Source: CAZZKG01 sp964654825
GTDB lineage: Bacteria > Gemmatimonadota > CAZMKB01
Direction of reading: 5' to 3'
Assembly (NCBI GenBank): GCA_964654825.1
Contig: CAZZKG010000038.1
Span: forward strand, 1-35,650
Length of the DNA stretch: 35,650 nucleotides
Made by a program: the position numbers and the translations under genes. Under the pieces are notes generated by a model that had not been told where the DNA came from, did no database searches, and was given only the letters and a program-made list of their open reading frames with translations. This document shows, one piece after another, positions 1 through 10,000 of this stretch (position 1 is the first letter of the stretch; each line of letters starts with the position of its first letter).

Positions 1-2
1 GA

Positions 3-2405
3 GTGGCGGGGGTCGATTCGGGGGGGCACGGTGTCGCGATCGGTGATGTCAACAATGACGATCTCCTCGATCTCTACGTAACGAACTCGTTCCAGGATGT
101 ACCCCTCTCCAACAAGCTCTTCCTCAATGCGGGGGACAATGTTTTCACGGACATCACGGATGAGAAAAATGTCGATGACGCTGAGCACATTGGAGGACAT
201 GAATGCGTGTTCATCGATATCGACCATGATCAGGATCTGGATCTCTACATCGCCAACATCGGAAGCGGCAGTCCCGAACGGAACACCCTGTTTCGAAACG
301 ATGCCAACCTGTCCTTCGTCGATATATCGGTGAGTTCGGGAATAGGGGCCGAGCTCACAGCCACCAGGGGAGTCGCCGGACTGGACGTGAACAACGACGG
401 GAATCTCGATCTTGTATCCTCCCCGTTCAGCCACTTGATAACTGTGTACCTGGGTGATGGTTCCGGTTACTTCACTCCTTCGGTACGGGGATGTGAGGAC
501 GACACCTTCCCCAAGCAGGGTATCTCAACGATCGACATCGAGGCTGATGGGGACGTCGACCTCTATGTGAACAAGTGGGGTCGGGGTCCTAACAGGCTCT
601 TCCTCAACGACGGGAGCGGTTTCTTCGTCGAGAGGGCCGAGTCGCTTGGTATCAATATCAGTACCGAAAAATACAACGGCGGGACCTTCGCAGACATGGA
701 CGGTGATCGTGATCTCGATCTATTCGTGATGAGCAGGGGCAGCGGGAATCCCTACATGAATGTGTTCAGGAACCAGAGCGGTATTTTCGTCGATGAGTCG
801 ACCATCCACCAGATTCCCGGAAACGGATTCAGCGTGGCCGTGGGTGACGTGGACAACGACGGTGATCTGGATATCTTCGACGCACGCTCTTACAGTCAGT
901 GGGCCCTCTGGATGAACGACGGGAATGGAAACTTTACGATACGCAATGGGAGTGGAGTAGAAGTCACGGGGGATGATACCCGGTCGGCGGGCCTTGCGGA
1001 TTTCGATAACGACGGGGACCTCGATCTGATCGTCGTCCAGAAACGTTCACACTACTACATGTTCAGAAATGATACGGACAACTCTTCATTTCTCGAGGTT
1101 CGACTGATCGGACCGACAGGGGAGAAGTACTGTATGGGGACGAGGGCCTATCTGTATGAATCGGGGCACGCCGGTGATCCTGCCTACTACAGGGGCAAGC
1201 GGGAAATTTCGAGCTCCTCTGCATATCTCTCCCAGGTGAATCCGGTCATCCATTTCGGCCTCGCCGATGAGATCGCCCATGACGTGCTCCTTCTCTTTCC
1301 CACCGGGGAAGAGCTCATCCTCACGGGTATCCAGCCCGGTGAAATCCTGGACGTCGACGCGCGAAACTGGCCGCCCCAGGGATTCGATCTTCTCTCACCA
1401 TCCCCGGGAGAAATCGTGAGCAGTGATTCAGTGAATCTCGACTGGGCGGATTCGTACGATCCCAATCCATGGGACTCCGTGCTCTACGATCTCTCCTATG
1501 GAACGAGCGCGGTATTCGATCCAGATTCCACAATCTTCGTCGGTGGTCTCGCATCGAGCGAGTACGGGATCGAGACGAGATCGTTACTGCCTTCCGGCGG
1601 AAGGCGGGGTTATGTAAACAGAAAATCAGCCGGGAACCCGCAGCTTTTCCCATACGATGATGTAACCATCTACTGGAAAGTCGAAGCGTATGATACCCGT
1701 GGTTCCCGAACACCTTCGACGCCGGATCGAAGCAGTTTCTGGATATCGAAGCCGGAGAGCCCGGGTCATTTCGAACTTGCGATTCCCGCCGATTGGGATA
1801 CCGTCGGAGTGGGTGAGAACGTCGAGTTCGTGTGGCACCGGAGTCTCGACCCCGATCCTTATGACGATCTCCTCACCTACCACATCCGAGTAGGTCTCGA
1901 TACCGCTTTCACACAGTTACTCTGGACCGAATCTGTATATGGTGACACTTCCTTCCTCAGCGAGCCCTTCGAGGGAGATATCACGTTTTACTGGGATGTG
2001 ACCGCCGAGGGGCAGGACAGCTTGAGTACCCGGTCGAATTCGTTTTTCACCTGCCTTGCGAGGGAGATAACCGGGGTGAAGGACGATGGAGTCGCTGCCG
2101 GTGATCTTCCGAAAACTCTCGGGATCTCTCAAAATTATCCGAATCCGTTCAATCCGCTGACCTCCCTCAGGATCGAGGTCCCACCGGGAAGCGGCGGAGA
2201 ACCGTCGAGAATAGAGCTCACTGTTTACGGTCAGCGAGGCGGACTCGTGCGGAGACTGTTCGATGGTTTCGCGGAACCGGGGGTACACCTCTTCACCTGG
2301 GACGGGCGGGACGAGAGAGGGGGGAAGGTCCCCTCGGGAATCTATCTCGCGGTGCTCAGGTCAGGTGGCGAAACAAAGACCGTGAAGATGCTGCTCGGGA
2401 AATGA
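3..2405 (+). CDS. FG-GAP/VCBS propeller protein with ASPIC/UnbV and C-terminal sorting domain (5' partial)
   Basis: The gene runs in from before the window, so the signal peptide and true start are missing. At least 800 residues are visible. Seven acidic Asp-rich motifs of the D-x-[DN]-x-D-G-D-x-D type occur near residues 15, 72, 126, 177, 233, 283 and 334, for example DVDNDGDLD and DFDNDGDLD. This is the calcium-binding loop of FG-GAP/VCBS repeats and fits an integrin-alpha-like beta-propeller. An ASPIC/UnbV-like segment follows (about 360-450, with HFGLADE and a FPTGEE-like strand), then two fibronectin-like modules (about 460-690). The last 85 residues are a FlgD-Ig-like or type IX-like sorting domain beginning SQNYPNPFNP. 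Inferred role: a secreted or surface-attached calcium-stabilised protein. No catalytic site is visible. The next gene begins 38 nt downstream and carries the same C-terminal domain, so the two may be co-transcribed. Confidence 0.9.
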   Translation: MAGVDSGGHGVAIGDVNNDDLLDLYVTNSFQDVPLSNKLFLNAGDNVFTDITDEKNVDDAEHIGGHECVFIDIDHDQDLDLYIANIGSGSPERNTLFRNDANLSFVDISVSSGIGAELTATRGVAGLDVNNDGNLDLVSSPFSHLITVYLGDGSGYFTPSVRGCEDDTFPKQGISTIDIEADGDVDLYVNKWGRGPNRLFLNDGSGFFVERAESLGINISTEKYNGGTFADMDGDRDLDLFVMSRGSGNPYMNVFRNQSGIFVDESTIHQIPGNGFSVAVGDVDNDGDLDIFDARSYSQWALWMNDGNGNFTIRNGSGVEVTGDDTRSAGLADFDNDGDLDLIVVQKRSHYYMFRNDTDNSSFLEVRLIGPTGEKYCMGTRAYLYESGHAGDPAYYRGKREISSSSAYLSQVNPVIHFGLADEIAHDVLLLFPTGEELILTGIQPGEILDVDARNWPPQGFDLLSPSPGEIVSSDSVNLDWADSYDPNPWDSVLYDLSYGTSAVFDPDSTIFVGGLASSEYGIETRSLLPSGGRRGYVNRKSAGNPQLFPYDDVTIYWKVEAYDTRGSRTPSTPDRSSFWISKPESPGHFELAIPADWDTVGVGENVEFVWHRSLDPDPYDDLLTYHIRVGLDTAFTQLLWTESVYGDTSFLSEPFEGDITFYWDVTAEGQDSLSTRSNSFFTCLAREITGVKDDGVAAGDLPKTLGISQNYPNPFNPLTSLRIEVPPGSGGEPSRIELTVYGQRGGLVRRLFDGFAEPGVHLFTWDGRDERGGKVPSGIYLAVLRSGGETKTVKMLLGK

Positions 2406-2443
2406 TATGAGAAAATGATCTTCCACACTGAAAGGATCCCGGG

Positions 2444-4576
2444 ATGAGAATACCGCTTTATCAATATACCGTTCTCGTGCTCATAGTATCCTGTCTTCTC
2501 AGCCCAGGATCAGGACGGGCGGACATCTGGAGGCAGACGACCTGGGAAGGAGGAACCGGCCAGGAAGTGTGGAGCGACTCCACCAGGTATTTCTCGGGGG
2601 AGTTTGTTGAGGACACCCTGAGTCCCGGGGCTCTTCTCCTCGACGCTCCGAATGACGGGGTGTGGTACGTGACCCCGGCCATTCCCGGTGCATCGGAGGT
2701 CCACGCACTCATTATGGATCCCGATGGAATCATATACGCTGGTGCAAACCCGGATGCGAAAGTCTACAAATCGACCGACAGCGGTCGGACCTGGATCGCC
2801 ACCGGAGAGCTCGTAGGTGCCGGTTACGTGTTCGCACTCGCCGTCGGAACCGACGGAGTGATCTATGCCGGGACCGGATACAACGGGGATGTCTACCGAT
2901 CGACGAACAGCGGCATCACCTGGACGATCACCGGTGATCTCGCGGGGGCTGAGAGCGTGACATCGCTTTTCGCATCTCCCGACGGTGTGATCTACGCGGG
3001 GACGAGAAGCAACGGTGATGTCTTCAAGACCACGAACGGCGGCACAACCTGGACGAACACCGGAAACCTTTCCGGGGCAACAAATGTCCGGGCGATCACC
3101 AGGTCCTCCGGAGGTACCCTCTATGCCGGCACGAGACCCGCCGGAAAGGTCTTCAAATCGACGAACGGTGGCGCATCCTGGAACGCTACCGCGGCTCTCT
3201 CCCCGACACCGAGTGTCGTGAGAACCCTTCTCGAAACATCTGATGGTTCCGTTTATGCAGGAGCGTCTCCCACCGGTGACGTGTTCAAGACTACGAACCG
3301 GGGGACGAGCTGGGACCTCGTGGGGGATCTGGACGGGGCCTCCTACCTGTTTGCGTCGATCCAGGCATTTGACGGGGCGATCTACATGACCACTTCTCCC
3401 GGGGGGAGGGTGTTCAAATCAGCCGACCAGGGGCTCAGCTGGTTTCCCACCGGGAGTCTGGCGCAGGCTTCCGATGCCCTGGCGATCATACAGGGACCGG
3501 ATCACGCCCTTTACGTGGGATTCCTCGGGTCCAATGCGATAGGAAGAGTCTCTAAGGCGGGATTCTTCAACACTGGAACCCTCGTGTCATCGGTATTTCA
3601 AGCGGAGAATCCTAGCGTGACGTACGGGACAATCACATGGGAGGAAGATCTCTACGGAGGCGGACTCGTAGTGAGGGTGAGGACCGACACGCTACCCGAC
3701 ATGTCAACAGCCCTCGACTGGTCTTCCTGTCCTCCGGTTTCGGATGGGCTGGACATCTCCGGCCTCTCCTCGGTGGAAGACGGCGCCCCCTGTGTCCAGT
3801 ACAGGCTCGATCTCACGAGTCCCGATGTCCACACCACACCGGAGTTCCGGGAGATATCCCTCGTCTACAGTCTTGATGCTATCCCCCCGGGTGCTGACAG
3901 TGCAGTTGCATCCGACAACGTCCTACCGGGAGGCGGTATTGACGACGACGACGAGGTGTTTGTATACTTTGATGAGCCGACGAACGTGCCCCAAATCACG
4001 GCGGCCGGCATCGACCAGGTTCTCGGTCTCTCGGGCAGTCACTCCTGGACGGATGGCACAGGGGGGATCGGGGGTGCTACCTGGAATCCGGAAGGTGATC
4101 TCCTTCGCATCCAGCTCACCACGAGTGTGAGCCCTCCCACGGTCTCGGTCGGTGACACGGTTACGCTGGACGGAACCACGATCTCCGACCGCTGGGGAAA
4201 CGCCTCATCCGCTCAGGTGATTCTGACAGGAAGCTTCGAACCGGGCACCGGGATCGACACTCCTCCCGCTGCAGGATCTGCACCCAGGGTGTTCTCGCTC
4301 TCTCAGAACTATCCGAACCCGTTCAATCCCATGACTGAAATCGCTTATGAGATCCCGAACATCGGGGGGGAGAAGGTCAGGATAGAACTTCTGATTTATG
4401 ATGCACGGGGACGGGTCGTGAGGAGGTTCTTCGAGGGAAGTAAGAAGAGCGGCCGTCATGCGATCACCTGGGACGGGACCGATGACCGGGGGAGCGTCGT
4501 GAACTCAGGCGTCTATTTCTATCTCCTCAGAGCCGGGGACTTCCGTGAGGTGAGGAAGATGCTCCTCGTTAGGTGA
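2444..4576 (+). CDS. Secreted BNR-like seven-repeat propeller protein with C-terminal sorting domain
   Basis: The 710-residue protein starts with a signal peptide (hydrophobic VLVLIVSCLLS, cleavage near residue 25). The ATG has an AAAGGA ribosome site a few bases upstream. Residues about 88-385 are seven tandem units, the first six 43-44 residues long with consensus DGxIYAGTxxxGxVFKSTNGGxSW, an Asp-box/BNR-like strand pattern; the seventh has drifted. Seven units fit one complete seven-bladed beta-propeller. A jelly-roll-like region follows (about 390-480), then a region resembling bacterial Ig/SwmB-like modules (about 490-600), and finally a C-terminal QNYPNPFNP sorting domain about 85 residues long. 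No sialidase arginine triad or acid/base residues can be assigned, so enzymatic activity is not supported. It is more likely a secreted binding or structural protein. The C-terminus closely resembles that of the preceding gene, which implies the same export or anchoring route. Confidence 0.9.
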   Translation: MRIPLYQYTVLVLIVSCLLSPGSGRADIWRQTTWEGGTGQEVWSDSTRYFSGEFVEDTLSPGALLLDAPNDGVWYVTPAIPGASEVHALIMDPDGIIYAGANPDAKVYKSTDSGRTWIATGELVGAGYVFALAVGTDGVIYAGTGYNGDVYRSTNSGITWTITGDLAGAESVTSLFASPDGVIYAGTRSNGDVFKTTNGGTTWTNTGNLSGATNVRAITRSSGGTLYAGTRPAGKVFKSTNGGASWNATAALSPTPSVVRTLLETSDGSVYAGASPTGDVFKTTNRGTSWDLVGDLDGASYLFASIQAFDGAIYMTTSPGGRVFKSADQGLSWFPTGSLAQASDALAIIQGPDHALYVGFLGSNAIGRVSKAGFFNTGTLVSSVFQAENPSVTYGTITWEEDLYGGGLVVRVRTDTLPDMSTALDWSSCPPVSDGLDISGLSSVEDGAPCVQYRLDLTSPDVHTTPEFREISLVYSLDAIPPGADSAVASDNVLPGGGIDDDDEVFVYFDEPTNVPQITAAGIDQVLGLSGSHSWTDGTGGIGGATWNPEGDLLRIQLTTSVSPPTVSVGDTVTLDGTTISDRWGNASSAQVILTGSFEPGTGIDTPPAAGSAPRVFSLSQNYPNPFNPMTEIAYEIPNIGGEKVRIELLIYDARGRVVRRFFEGSKKSGRHAITWDGTDDRGSVVNSGVYFYLLRAGDFREVRKMLLVR
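2705..3600 (+). repeat. 129-bp coding tandem repeat (43-residue propeller blades)
   Basis: Six units of 43-44 codons plus a seventh degenerate unit lie back to back inside the propeller gene. The DNA keeps recognisable matches between units, such as the recurring GGNGATGTCTTCAAG-type stretch and CGAACGGNGGC, so the array probably arose by tandem duplication and could change unit number by recombination. Confidence 0.8.
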
Positions 4577-4757
4577 GTGCCCGTCACGAAAATCATCGCC
4601 TGTCCCGGAAACACGAATCACTCCAATGAGGCCTTACCTGAAAAAGTTTCCCTCACATTGTACATTTTCGTCAAAAAATACGCATGTATAAGTGGAGGGA
4701 AGCACTTCCTTTCCATAACCGCTTCATTACACGAATACTTATTGCGCGGAGGATTAG

Positions 4758-5663
4758 ATGAAGAAATTCACATTCTTCACCATTATTTTCATTTCCTTTC
4801 TCTTCTCGAGCGATCTGCGGGCCCAGGTACAGGGGGAGAGAATTGGAGTGGAGTGGCCTCCCGGTACGGTGTTCGTGGATGATGATTATGATGCGAGCAC
4901 ACCCGGATGGGGTTACGATCATTTCAAAAGTGTCCTAAGTGGGATCGAGAGGGTTCGGGAACACGGTACCGTATACGTATTCAGCGGCGACTACGAGGAA
5001 TCAGCTTCAATTGCCATCGACAAACCTCTCTATCTCATGGGGGAAGACAGGGTGTCGACGATCCTCGGCAGCACGGGAGAAGATGTTGTCGAAATCACCG
5101 CAGACAGTGTCACGGTGAGCGGTTTCACTATTCAGCATGACCTGTTAGGAGTCAGTACTTCCTGTGTTTTAATCAATTCAGACTACTGCGCGATCACCGG
5201 AAATATTGTTACCAGGTCTCCCGCAGGGTACGGGAAGGGGATCGTTATCTGGTATGGAACTCATAACCTTATTCAGGGAAATGTCGTGTCGAACTCCTTC
5301 TGGGGTGTCCAGACGTGCAGCTATACCTATGACAACCGCATACTGGACAATCTCATTATCGGTAACCAGATCGGTGCCTGGATCTGCTGTTCACCAGGCC
5401 CTGATCTGTTCTATCACAACAATTTCATCGGGAATTACGATCACGCCCGGGTGGAATGGGACATTATCAGCAACACCGCATGGGACAATGGCTATCCCGA
5501 AGGGGGGAATTACTGGCACGACTACGACGGAATCGATGAGTTCTCGGGTCCTGACCAGGACATCCCCGGCAGTGACGGGATCGGGGACACACCACGGGCA
5601 ATACCGGAGAATGACACACAGGATAATTATCCCCTGATGAACCCGTGGATTGGGCTGGAGTGA
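4758..5663 (+). CDS. Secreted right-handed parallel beta-helix (NosD/PbH1-like) protein
   Basis: The 301-residue protein starts with a clear Sec signal peptide (MKKFTFFTIIFISFLFSSDLRAQ). The ATG sits 6 nt after GGAGG. After a short VFVDDDYDAS opening come repeated PbH1 coils from about residue 70 to 235, with phrases such as ITGNIVTRS, LIQGNVVSN, ILDNLIIGN and YHNNFIGN. The end (GNYWHDYDG ... GSDGIGDTP ... DNYPLMNPW) is the typical closing segment of NosD-like periplasmic copper-binding/CASH-domain proteins. Such proteins bind or cleave carbohydrate, or are simply secreted repeat proteins. No nos genes are nearby, so a nitrous-oxide reductase maturation role is not supported. It lacks the C-terminal sorting domain of the two genes upstream. 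It ends 27 bases from the convergent next gene. Confidence 0.88.
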   Translation: MKKFTFFTIIFISFLFSSDLRAQVQGERIGVEWPPGTVFVDDDYDASTPGWGYDHFKSVLSGIERVREHGTVYVFSGDYEESASIAIDKPLYLMGEDRVSTILGSTGEDVVEITADSVTVSGFTIQHDLLGVSTSCVLINSDYCAITGNIVTRSPAGYGKGIVIWYGTHNLIQGNVVSNSFWGVQTCSYTYDNRILDNLIIGNQIGAWICCSPGPDLFYHNNFIGNYDHARVEWDIISNTAWDNGYPEGGNYWHDYDGIDEFSGPDQDIPGSDGIGDTPRAIPENDTQDNYPLMNPWIGLE

Positions 5664-5690
5664 TTCGTGTTATTTGGATTTTATAAGACT

Positions 5691-5960
5691 TTACTCCATT
5701 TTTGTCGCAGTACTACTTCCCAAAAGTAGATTGTAGAGCCATGCGAAAATTGCTCCTCCAATCAACCCATCCACTAAACCCCAGATGAGACCAACGATAC
5801 TCCCGACCGGTGTGACAGAGTAACCACGATAGATTCTTCCGATAAAAGTCGGTCCCGTGTATGAACCCTCAACAATGATTATCCACCATGTTACAAGAAA
5901 CAATCCAATACCAACAAACAGTGCACAGGTGAAAGAGAAAGCTTTAACGTTTAATTTCAT
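5691..5960 (-). CDS. Small two-helix membrane protein (family often annotated 'bacteriophage holin')
   Basis: The 89-residue protein has a positively charged start (MKLNVKAF), a first membrane segment at about residues 8-29 (CALFVGIGLFLVTWWIIIV), a loop with the pattern FIGRIYRGYSVTP, and a glycine-rich second membrane segment at about 51-80 (GSIVGLIWGLVDGLIGGAIFAWLYNLLL). I recall this conserved small family (TWWII ... IGRxYRGY ... GLxDGxIGGAIFAWLYN) from diverse bacterial chromosomes under the label 'bacteriophage holin'. Nothing here is phage, so lysis is not supported and the function is unknown. A GGGGG-type ribosome site precedes the ATG. It sits about 195 nt downstream of the orphan gene on the same strand and may share its promoter. 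Base composition is AT-richer than the genes on either side. Confidence 0.75.
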   Translation of the reverse strand: MKLNVKAFSFTCALFVGIGLFLVTWWIIIVEGSYTGPTFIGRIYRGYSVTPVGSIVGLIWGLVDGLIGGAIFAWLYNLLLGSSTATKME

Positions 5961-6155
5961 TACAACCCCCTTTTTTGGAAATTTCTTCTACCATCCTGGC
6001 GTTAAACTGCGCTTGCAAACTATTACGGTTCAATTGACCCATAGCGATTATCCTGATTAAAGAATGTTATGTCTGCATATCCGGTATATATGTATTGAGT
6101 GGATTCATCACGCATTCAGCCTCAACAGCTTGTACGACGGTAGTCTGTAATCCGA

Positions 6156-6812
6156 TTATATTCCATTCACCGTGAATGGTGGCGGAACGGATTCAACCAG
6201 CGGCCAACCACAAATTCCATCAATCGGAGGTATACCCCAACCGATAACATATGCACTCGCCCAATCTACCGTAACACTGATTCCGTGTGAATGGGGAAGT
6301 CCACTCCACGTTTGATCAACCATTAGCATCCAGCACCAACCAGGTGGCCACTGAGGAAGGTATCCCCAACTGATATCTGCAAACAGGTCATAATGTAACG
6401 GGTTGGACTCGGTTGCGGGAAAATAAACCGCATAAGCAGTCGTTAACGGGATGTATGAAGGGTAGTCACACAACGCGGTGATGAATTCGACTTCGAGATC
6501 ACCGTTGAAATCAACAGAAAATGTAAGGTCCATATCTTCCCAGTCCCATGTTCCAGTCTCTGAATATGTTCCGCTGGTCCATACGCATGAGTAGGAATAG
6601 AGATCTCTAATTTTTGGTGGGAGATCAGAGGAATTGACCAATCCCTGGTGAACATGTGAGATGACTGCAGGAGAAGAAGGCTGCAGGAGAGTAGAGGTTA
6701 GGGAGGAAGAGTTCGCTACAACAGTGCTGCTATTTTCTTTTTCGATGACGACATTGAATAAAATCAGGTAGATAGTGATAGCGGGAATGAGGATAATTAG
6801 ACATTTATTCAT
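6156..6812 (-). CDS. Orphan secreted or membrane-anchored protein of unknown function
   Basis: I do not recognise this 218-residue protein. It has an N-terminal hydrophobic helix (CLIILIPAITIYLILFNVVI, about residues 4-23) that could be a signal peptide or an anchor. A Ser/Thr-rich low-complexity linker follows (about 28-50). The compact domain is rich in Trp, Tyr and acidic residues (GTWDWEDMD, FADISWGYLPQWPPGWCWML, GWGIPPIDGICGWP). Four Cys in the exported part could form disulfides. AAGGA precedes the ATG at a suitable distance, and a TTGCAC/TACAAT promoter lies about 80 nt upstream, so it looks like an expressed gene rather than chance. It is AT-richer than carB next door, which suggests recent acquisition. 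Confidence 0.7.
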   Translation of the reverse strand: MNKCLIILIPAITIYLILFNVVIEKENSSTVVANSSSLTSTLLQPSSPAVISHVHQGLVNSSDLPPKIRDLYSYSCVWTSGTYSETGTWDWEDMDLTFSVDFNGDLEVEFITALCDYPSYIPLTTAYAVYFPATESNPLHYDLFADISWGYLPQWPPGWCWMLMVDQTWSGLPHSHGISVTVDWASAYVIGWGIPPIDGICGWPLVESVPPPFTVNGI

Positions 6813-6889
6813 GATACACCGTTCCTTTTTTTCAAAAGGATAATTGAATATTTGATAATTTATGAATCGACTTACCGTCTTACTCTGAG

Positions 6890-6918
6890 ATTGTAATACA
6901 AATCGGAAAAAAGTGCAA
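6890..6918 (-). promoter_or_regulatory. Sigma70-like promoter of the orphan protein gene
   Basis: On the minus strand a -35 TTGCAC (6913-6918) is followed by exactly 17 bp and a -10 TACAAT (6890-6895). It lies upstream of the 218-residue gene, giving a leader of roughly 70 nt. Confidence 0.6.
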
Positions 6919-7061
6919 GAAATTTTGTACCGAAGGTGGAATTGATTGGAAAGATATTGAAAATTAACACGTGAGCTTCCGGGGGCCAGTCAGGCTGCGA
7001 AATGTGAAATCTCTGGTTTCATACTATTCGGATGCGGAAATGCCTTGATTGAGGTCGCCTG

Positions 7062-10000
7062 CTACTGGTACTCATCCCAGCTGCGTATCTCGAGCTGTTC
7101 GGATGATGTGCTCGAGAAGGCCTCGACGAATCGTTTTGCGATCTGCAGGTTGGTGATGAGTGGGATGTCGAAATCGACGGCCCTTCTCCTGATGAGGTAA
7201 TCGTTGTCGAGCTCCTCCCTCTCGATATTCTTCGGGATGTTGATCACGAGATCGATCTTTCTCTCTGCAATGTAACTGAGGACATTGGGCTCTCTGCCGC
7301 TCAGGGGCCAGTGGAGCACCCGGGCGGAAACGCCGCTGTCTTCGAGAAACCGGGCCGTCCCTTCCGTAGCGTAGAGAACGAGTCCCATTTCACCGAGAAG
7401 CCGGGCGCTGTTTAAAAATTCCGCCTTGCTCTCGATGGGGCCCGTCGAGAGCAGCACACTCGTTTTTGGGAGCTTGAACCCGACCGAGATCAGGCTCTTG
7501 AGAAACGCTTCCTTGAAATCGTTGCCGATGCAGGCGACCTCGCCGGTCGAGGCCATCTCCACGCCCAGCACCGGATCTGATCCTTTGAGCCGGGTGAACG
7601 AGAACATCGGCGCTTTCACTCCGACATAGTCGAGGTCGAAGGACGAGCGGGCGATCTTCGGTACACGTCTGCCCATGATGATCTTCGTCGCGAGATCGAT
7701 GAAGTTTATCTTGAAAACCTTCGAGACGAATGGGAAACTCCTCGATGCCCGCAGGTTGCACTCGATGACCTTCACGTCGTTGTCCTTCGCGATGAACTGT
7801 ATATTGAACGGCCCGGTGATCTTGAGAGATGCCGCGATTTTTCGGGCAATGGTCTTGATGCGTCTCATCGTCTCGAGGTAGGTTCTCTGGGGAGGCAGCA
7901 CCAGAGTGGCGTCACCGCTGTGGACACCGGCGTTCTCCACGTGTTCCGAGATGCCGTAACAGTAGAGCTCCCCTCTGCTGGCGACGGCGTCGATTTCGAT
8001 TTCCTTCGCCTCGGTGATAAACTTGCTGATCACGACCGGGTGATCCCTGCTCACGTTCGACGCTTTCTTCAGATACTCGTTCAGCTCCTCTTTCGATAAA
8101 GCGATGCTCATCGCTGCGCCGCTCAGGACATAGCTCGGCCTGATCAGGACAGGGTAGCCGACATCATCCGCAAACCTCATCGCTTCCTCGATGCTCGTGA
8201 GCTCCTCCCAGTCGGGCTGGTCGATCTCCAGTTCATCCAGGAGCCGGGAGAACTTGTGCCTGTCTTCCGCTTCATCGATGTTGACCGGTGACGTCCCGAG
8301 GATCTTCACGCCTTCCCGGTGTAGCTTCAGTGCCAGGTTGTTGGGTGTCTGCCCTCCCATCGAGACGATGACTCCGTGCGGATTCTCCTTGTCACAGATG
8401 TCGAGAACGCGTTCGAGACTCAGCTCTTCGAAGTAGAGTTTGTCGCAGATGTCGTAGTCGGTGCTCACCGTTTCCGGATTGCAGTTAACCATGATCGATC
8501 GGTATTTCAGCTTCTTCAGTGTGGTAACCGCATTCACACAGCACCAATCGAACTCTACCGACGATCCGATTCGGTACGGCCCGCTTCCCAGAACGATGAC
8601 CTGTTTGTTCTCTCCCGGACCGATGTCGTCCTCATTCCCATTGTAGGTGAAGTACAGGTAGTTGACATCAGCCGGGTATTCCGCCGCGAGAGTGTCGATC
8701 TGTTTGACGCATGGTATGATGCCGGCTTTCCTGCGCAATTTTCTCACCTCATCCCCACTTCCACCGGTGAGCTTCCCTATCTGGACATCGGAGAATCCGA
8801 TCTGTTTCGCATCGGCCAGTACCTCCAGGGGAAGTGTCTCGAGTGTGAAATCGCCCAGTGTTTTCTCCGTGTCGATGATGTTGCGCATCTTCGAGAGATA
8901 CCAGCTGTCCATACCGGTCAAAGATGATATTCTATCGATCGGATACCCTCTCCTCAGAGCCTCGGCGACTGCGAACATCCGTTTTTCGGTGGGTGCAACG
9001 AGCTCCCTGTCGAGGTCGTCGAAATTCAGATCGTTACACACCAGTCCATGCATACCTGTGTCCAGCATCCGGATCGCCTTCTGCAGAACTTCCTCGAAAT
9101 TCCTCCCTATTGCCATCACCTCGCCGATGGATTTCATCTCGGAGCCGATGTTGGTTCTCACTTTCCGGAATTTCTGCAGATCCCACCTGGGATACTTGAG
9201 GACGATGTAGTCGAGTGCCGGTTCGAAACATGCCGAGGTTTCCTTCGTTACGCTGTTCTCCACGTCCGGGAGGAGTCGTCCCAGAGCAAGTTTCGTAGCG
9301 ATGAACGCGAGCGGATATCCGGTGGCTTTCGAGGCTAGAGCCGAACTCCTGCTGAGCCTCGCGTTCACCTCAATGATCCGGTATTCCTCGGAACGGGGGT
9401 CGAGCGCGTACTGTATGTTACACTCACCGATGATACCGAGATGCCTGATGAGTTTGAGCGCAACGGAGCGCAGCATGAAATTTTCCGTCGCGGTGAGCGT
9501 CTGGACGGGGGCGACCACGATGCTCTCTCCCGTATGCACTCCCATGGGGTCGACATTCTCCATGGAACAGACAGTGATGCAGTTGTTCGCCCTGTCCCGC
9601 ACCAGTTCGTATTCGATCTCTTTCCAGCCGCTGAGGCATTCTTCGATGAGGACCTGTTTCGTAAACGAAAACGCCTTCCTCGTCATTTCGATAAGCTGAT
9701 CCCGATTGAATGCCACACCGGAACCGAGACCTCCTAGAGCGTAAGCGATCCTGCACATCACCGGGTACCCGATCTGCCCTGCGATTTCGACGGCCTCTTC
9801 ATCACTCGATGCAGCTTTACTCTCGGGGACCTTGAGTCCGATTTCCTTTATCTCAGCCGTAAATCGATCCCTGTCTTCGGTGTCCAGGATAGCTCTGACA
9901 GGGGTACCCAGAACTTCCACACCATGTTTGTCAAACACGCCGGCCTCATACAGCTCGACACCGACGTTGAGTGCCGTCTGCCCGCCGAAGCCGAGCAGGA

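Noticed and set aside
4658..4692. TTGTAC and TATAAG upstream of the beta-helix gene
   Set aside because: The spacing is 23 bp, too long for a sigma70 promoter.
5691..5960. Prophage remnant, because the small membrane protein is elsewhere labelled 'holin'
   Set aside because: No endolysin, structural or integrase gene lies nearby; the label is not evidence of phage origin.
6163..6179. Perfect palindrome CCATTCAC-C-GTGAATGG
   Set aside because: It lies within the last codons of the orphan gene, has a one-base loop and no T run, so it is not supported as a terminator.
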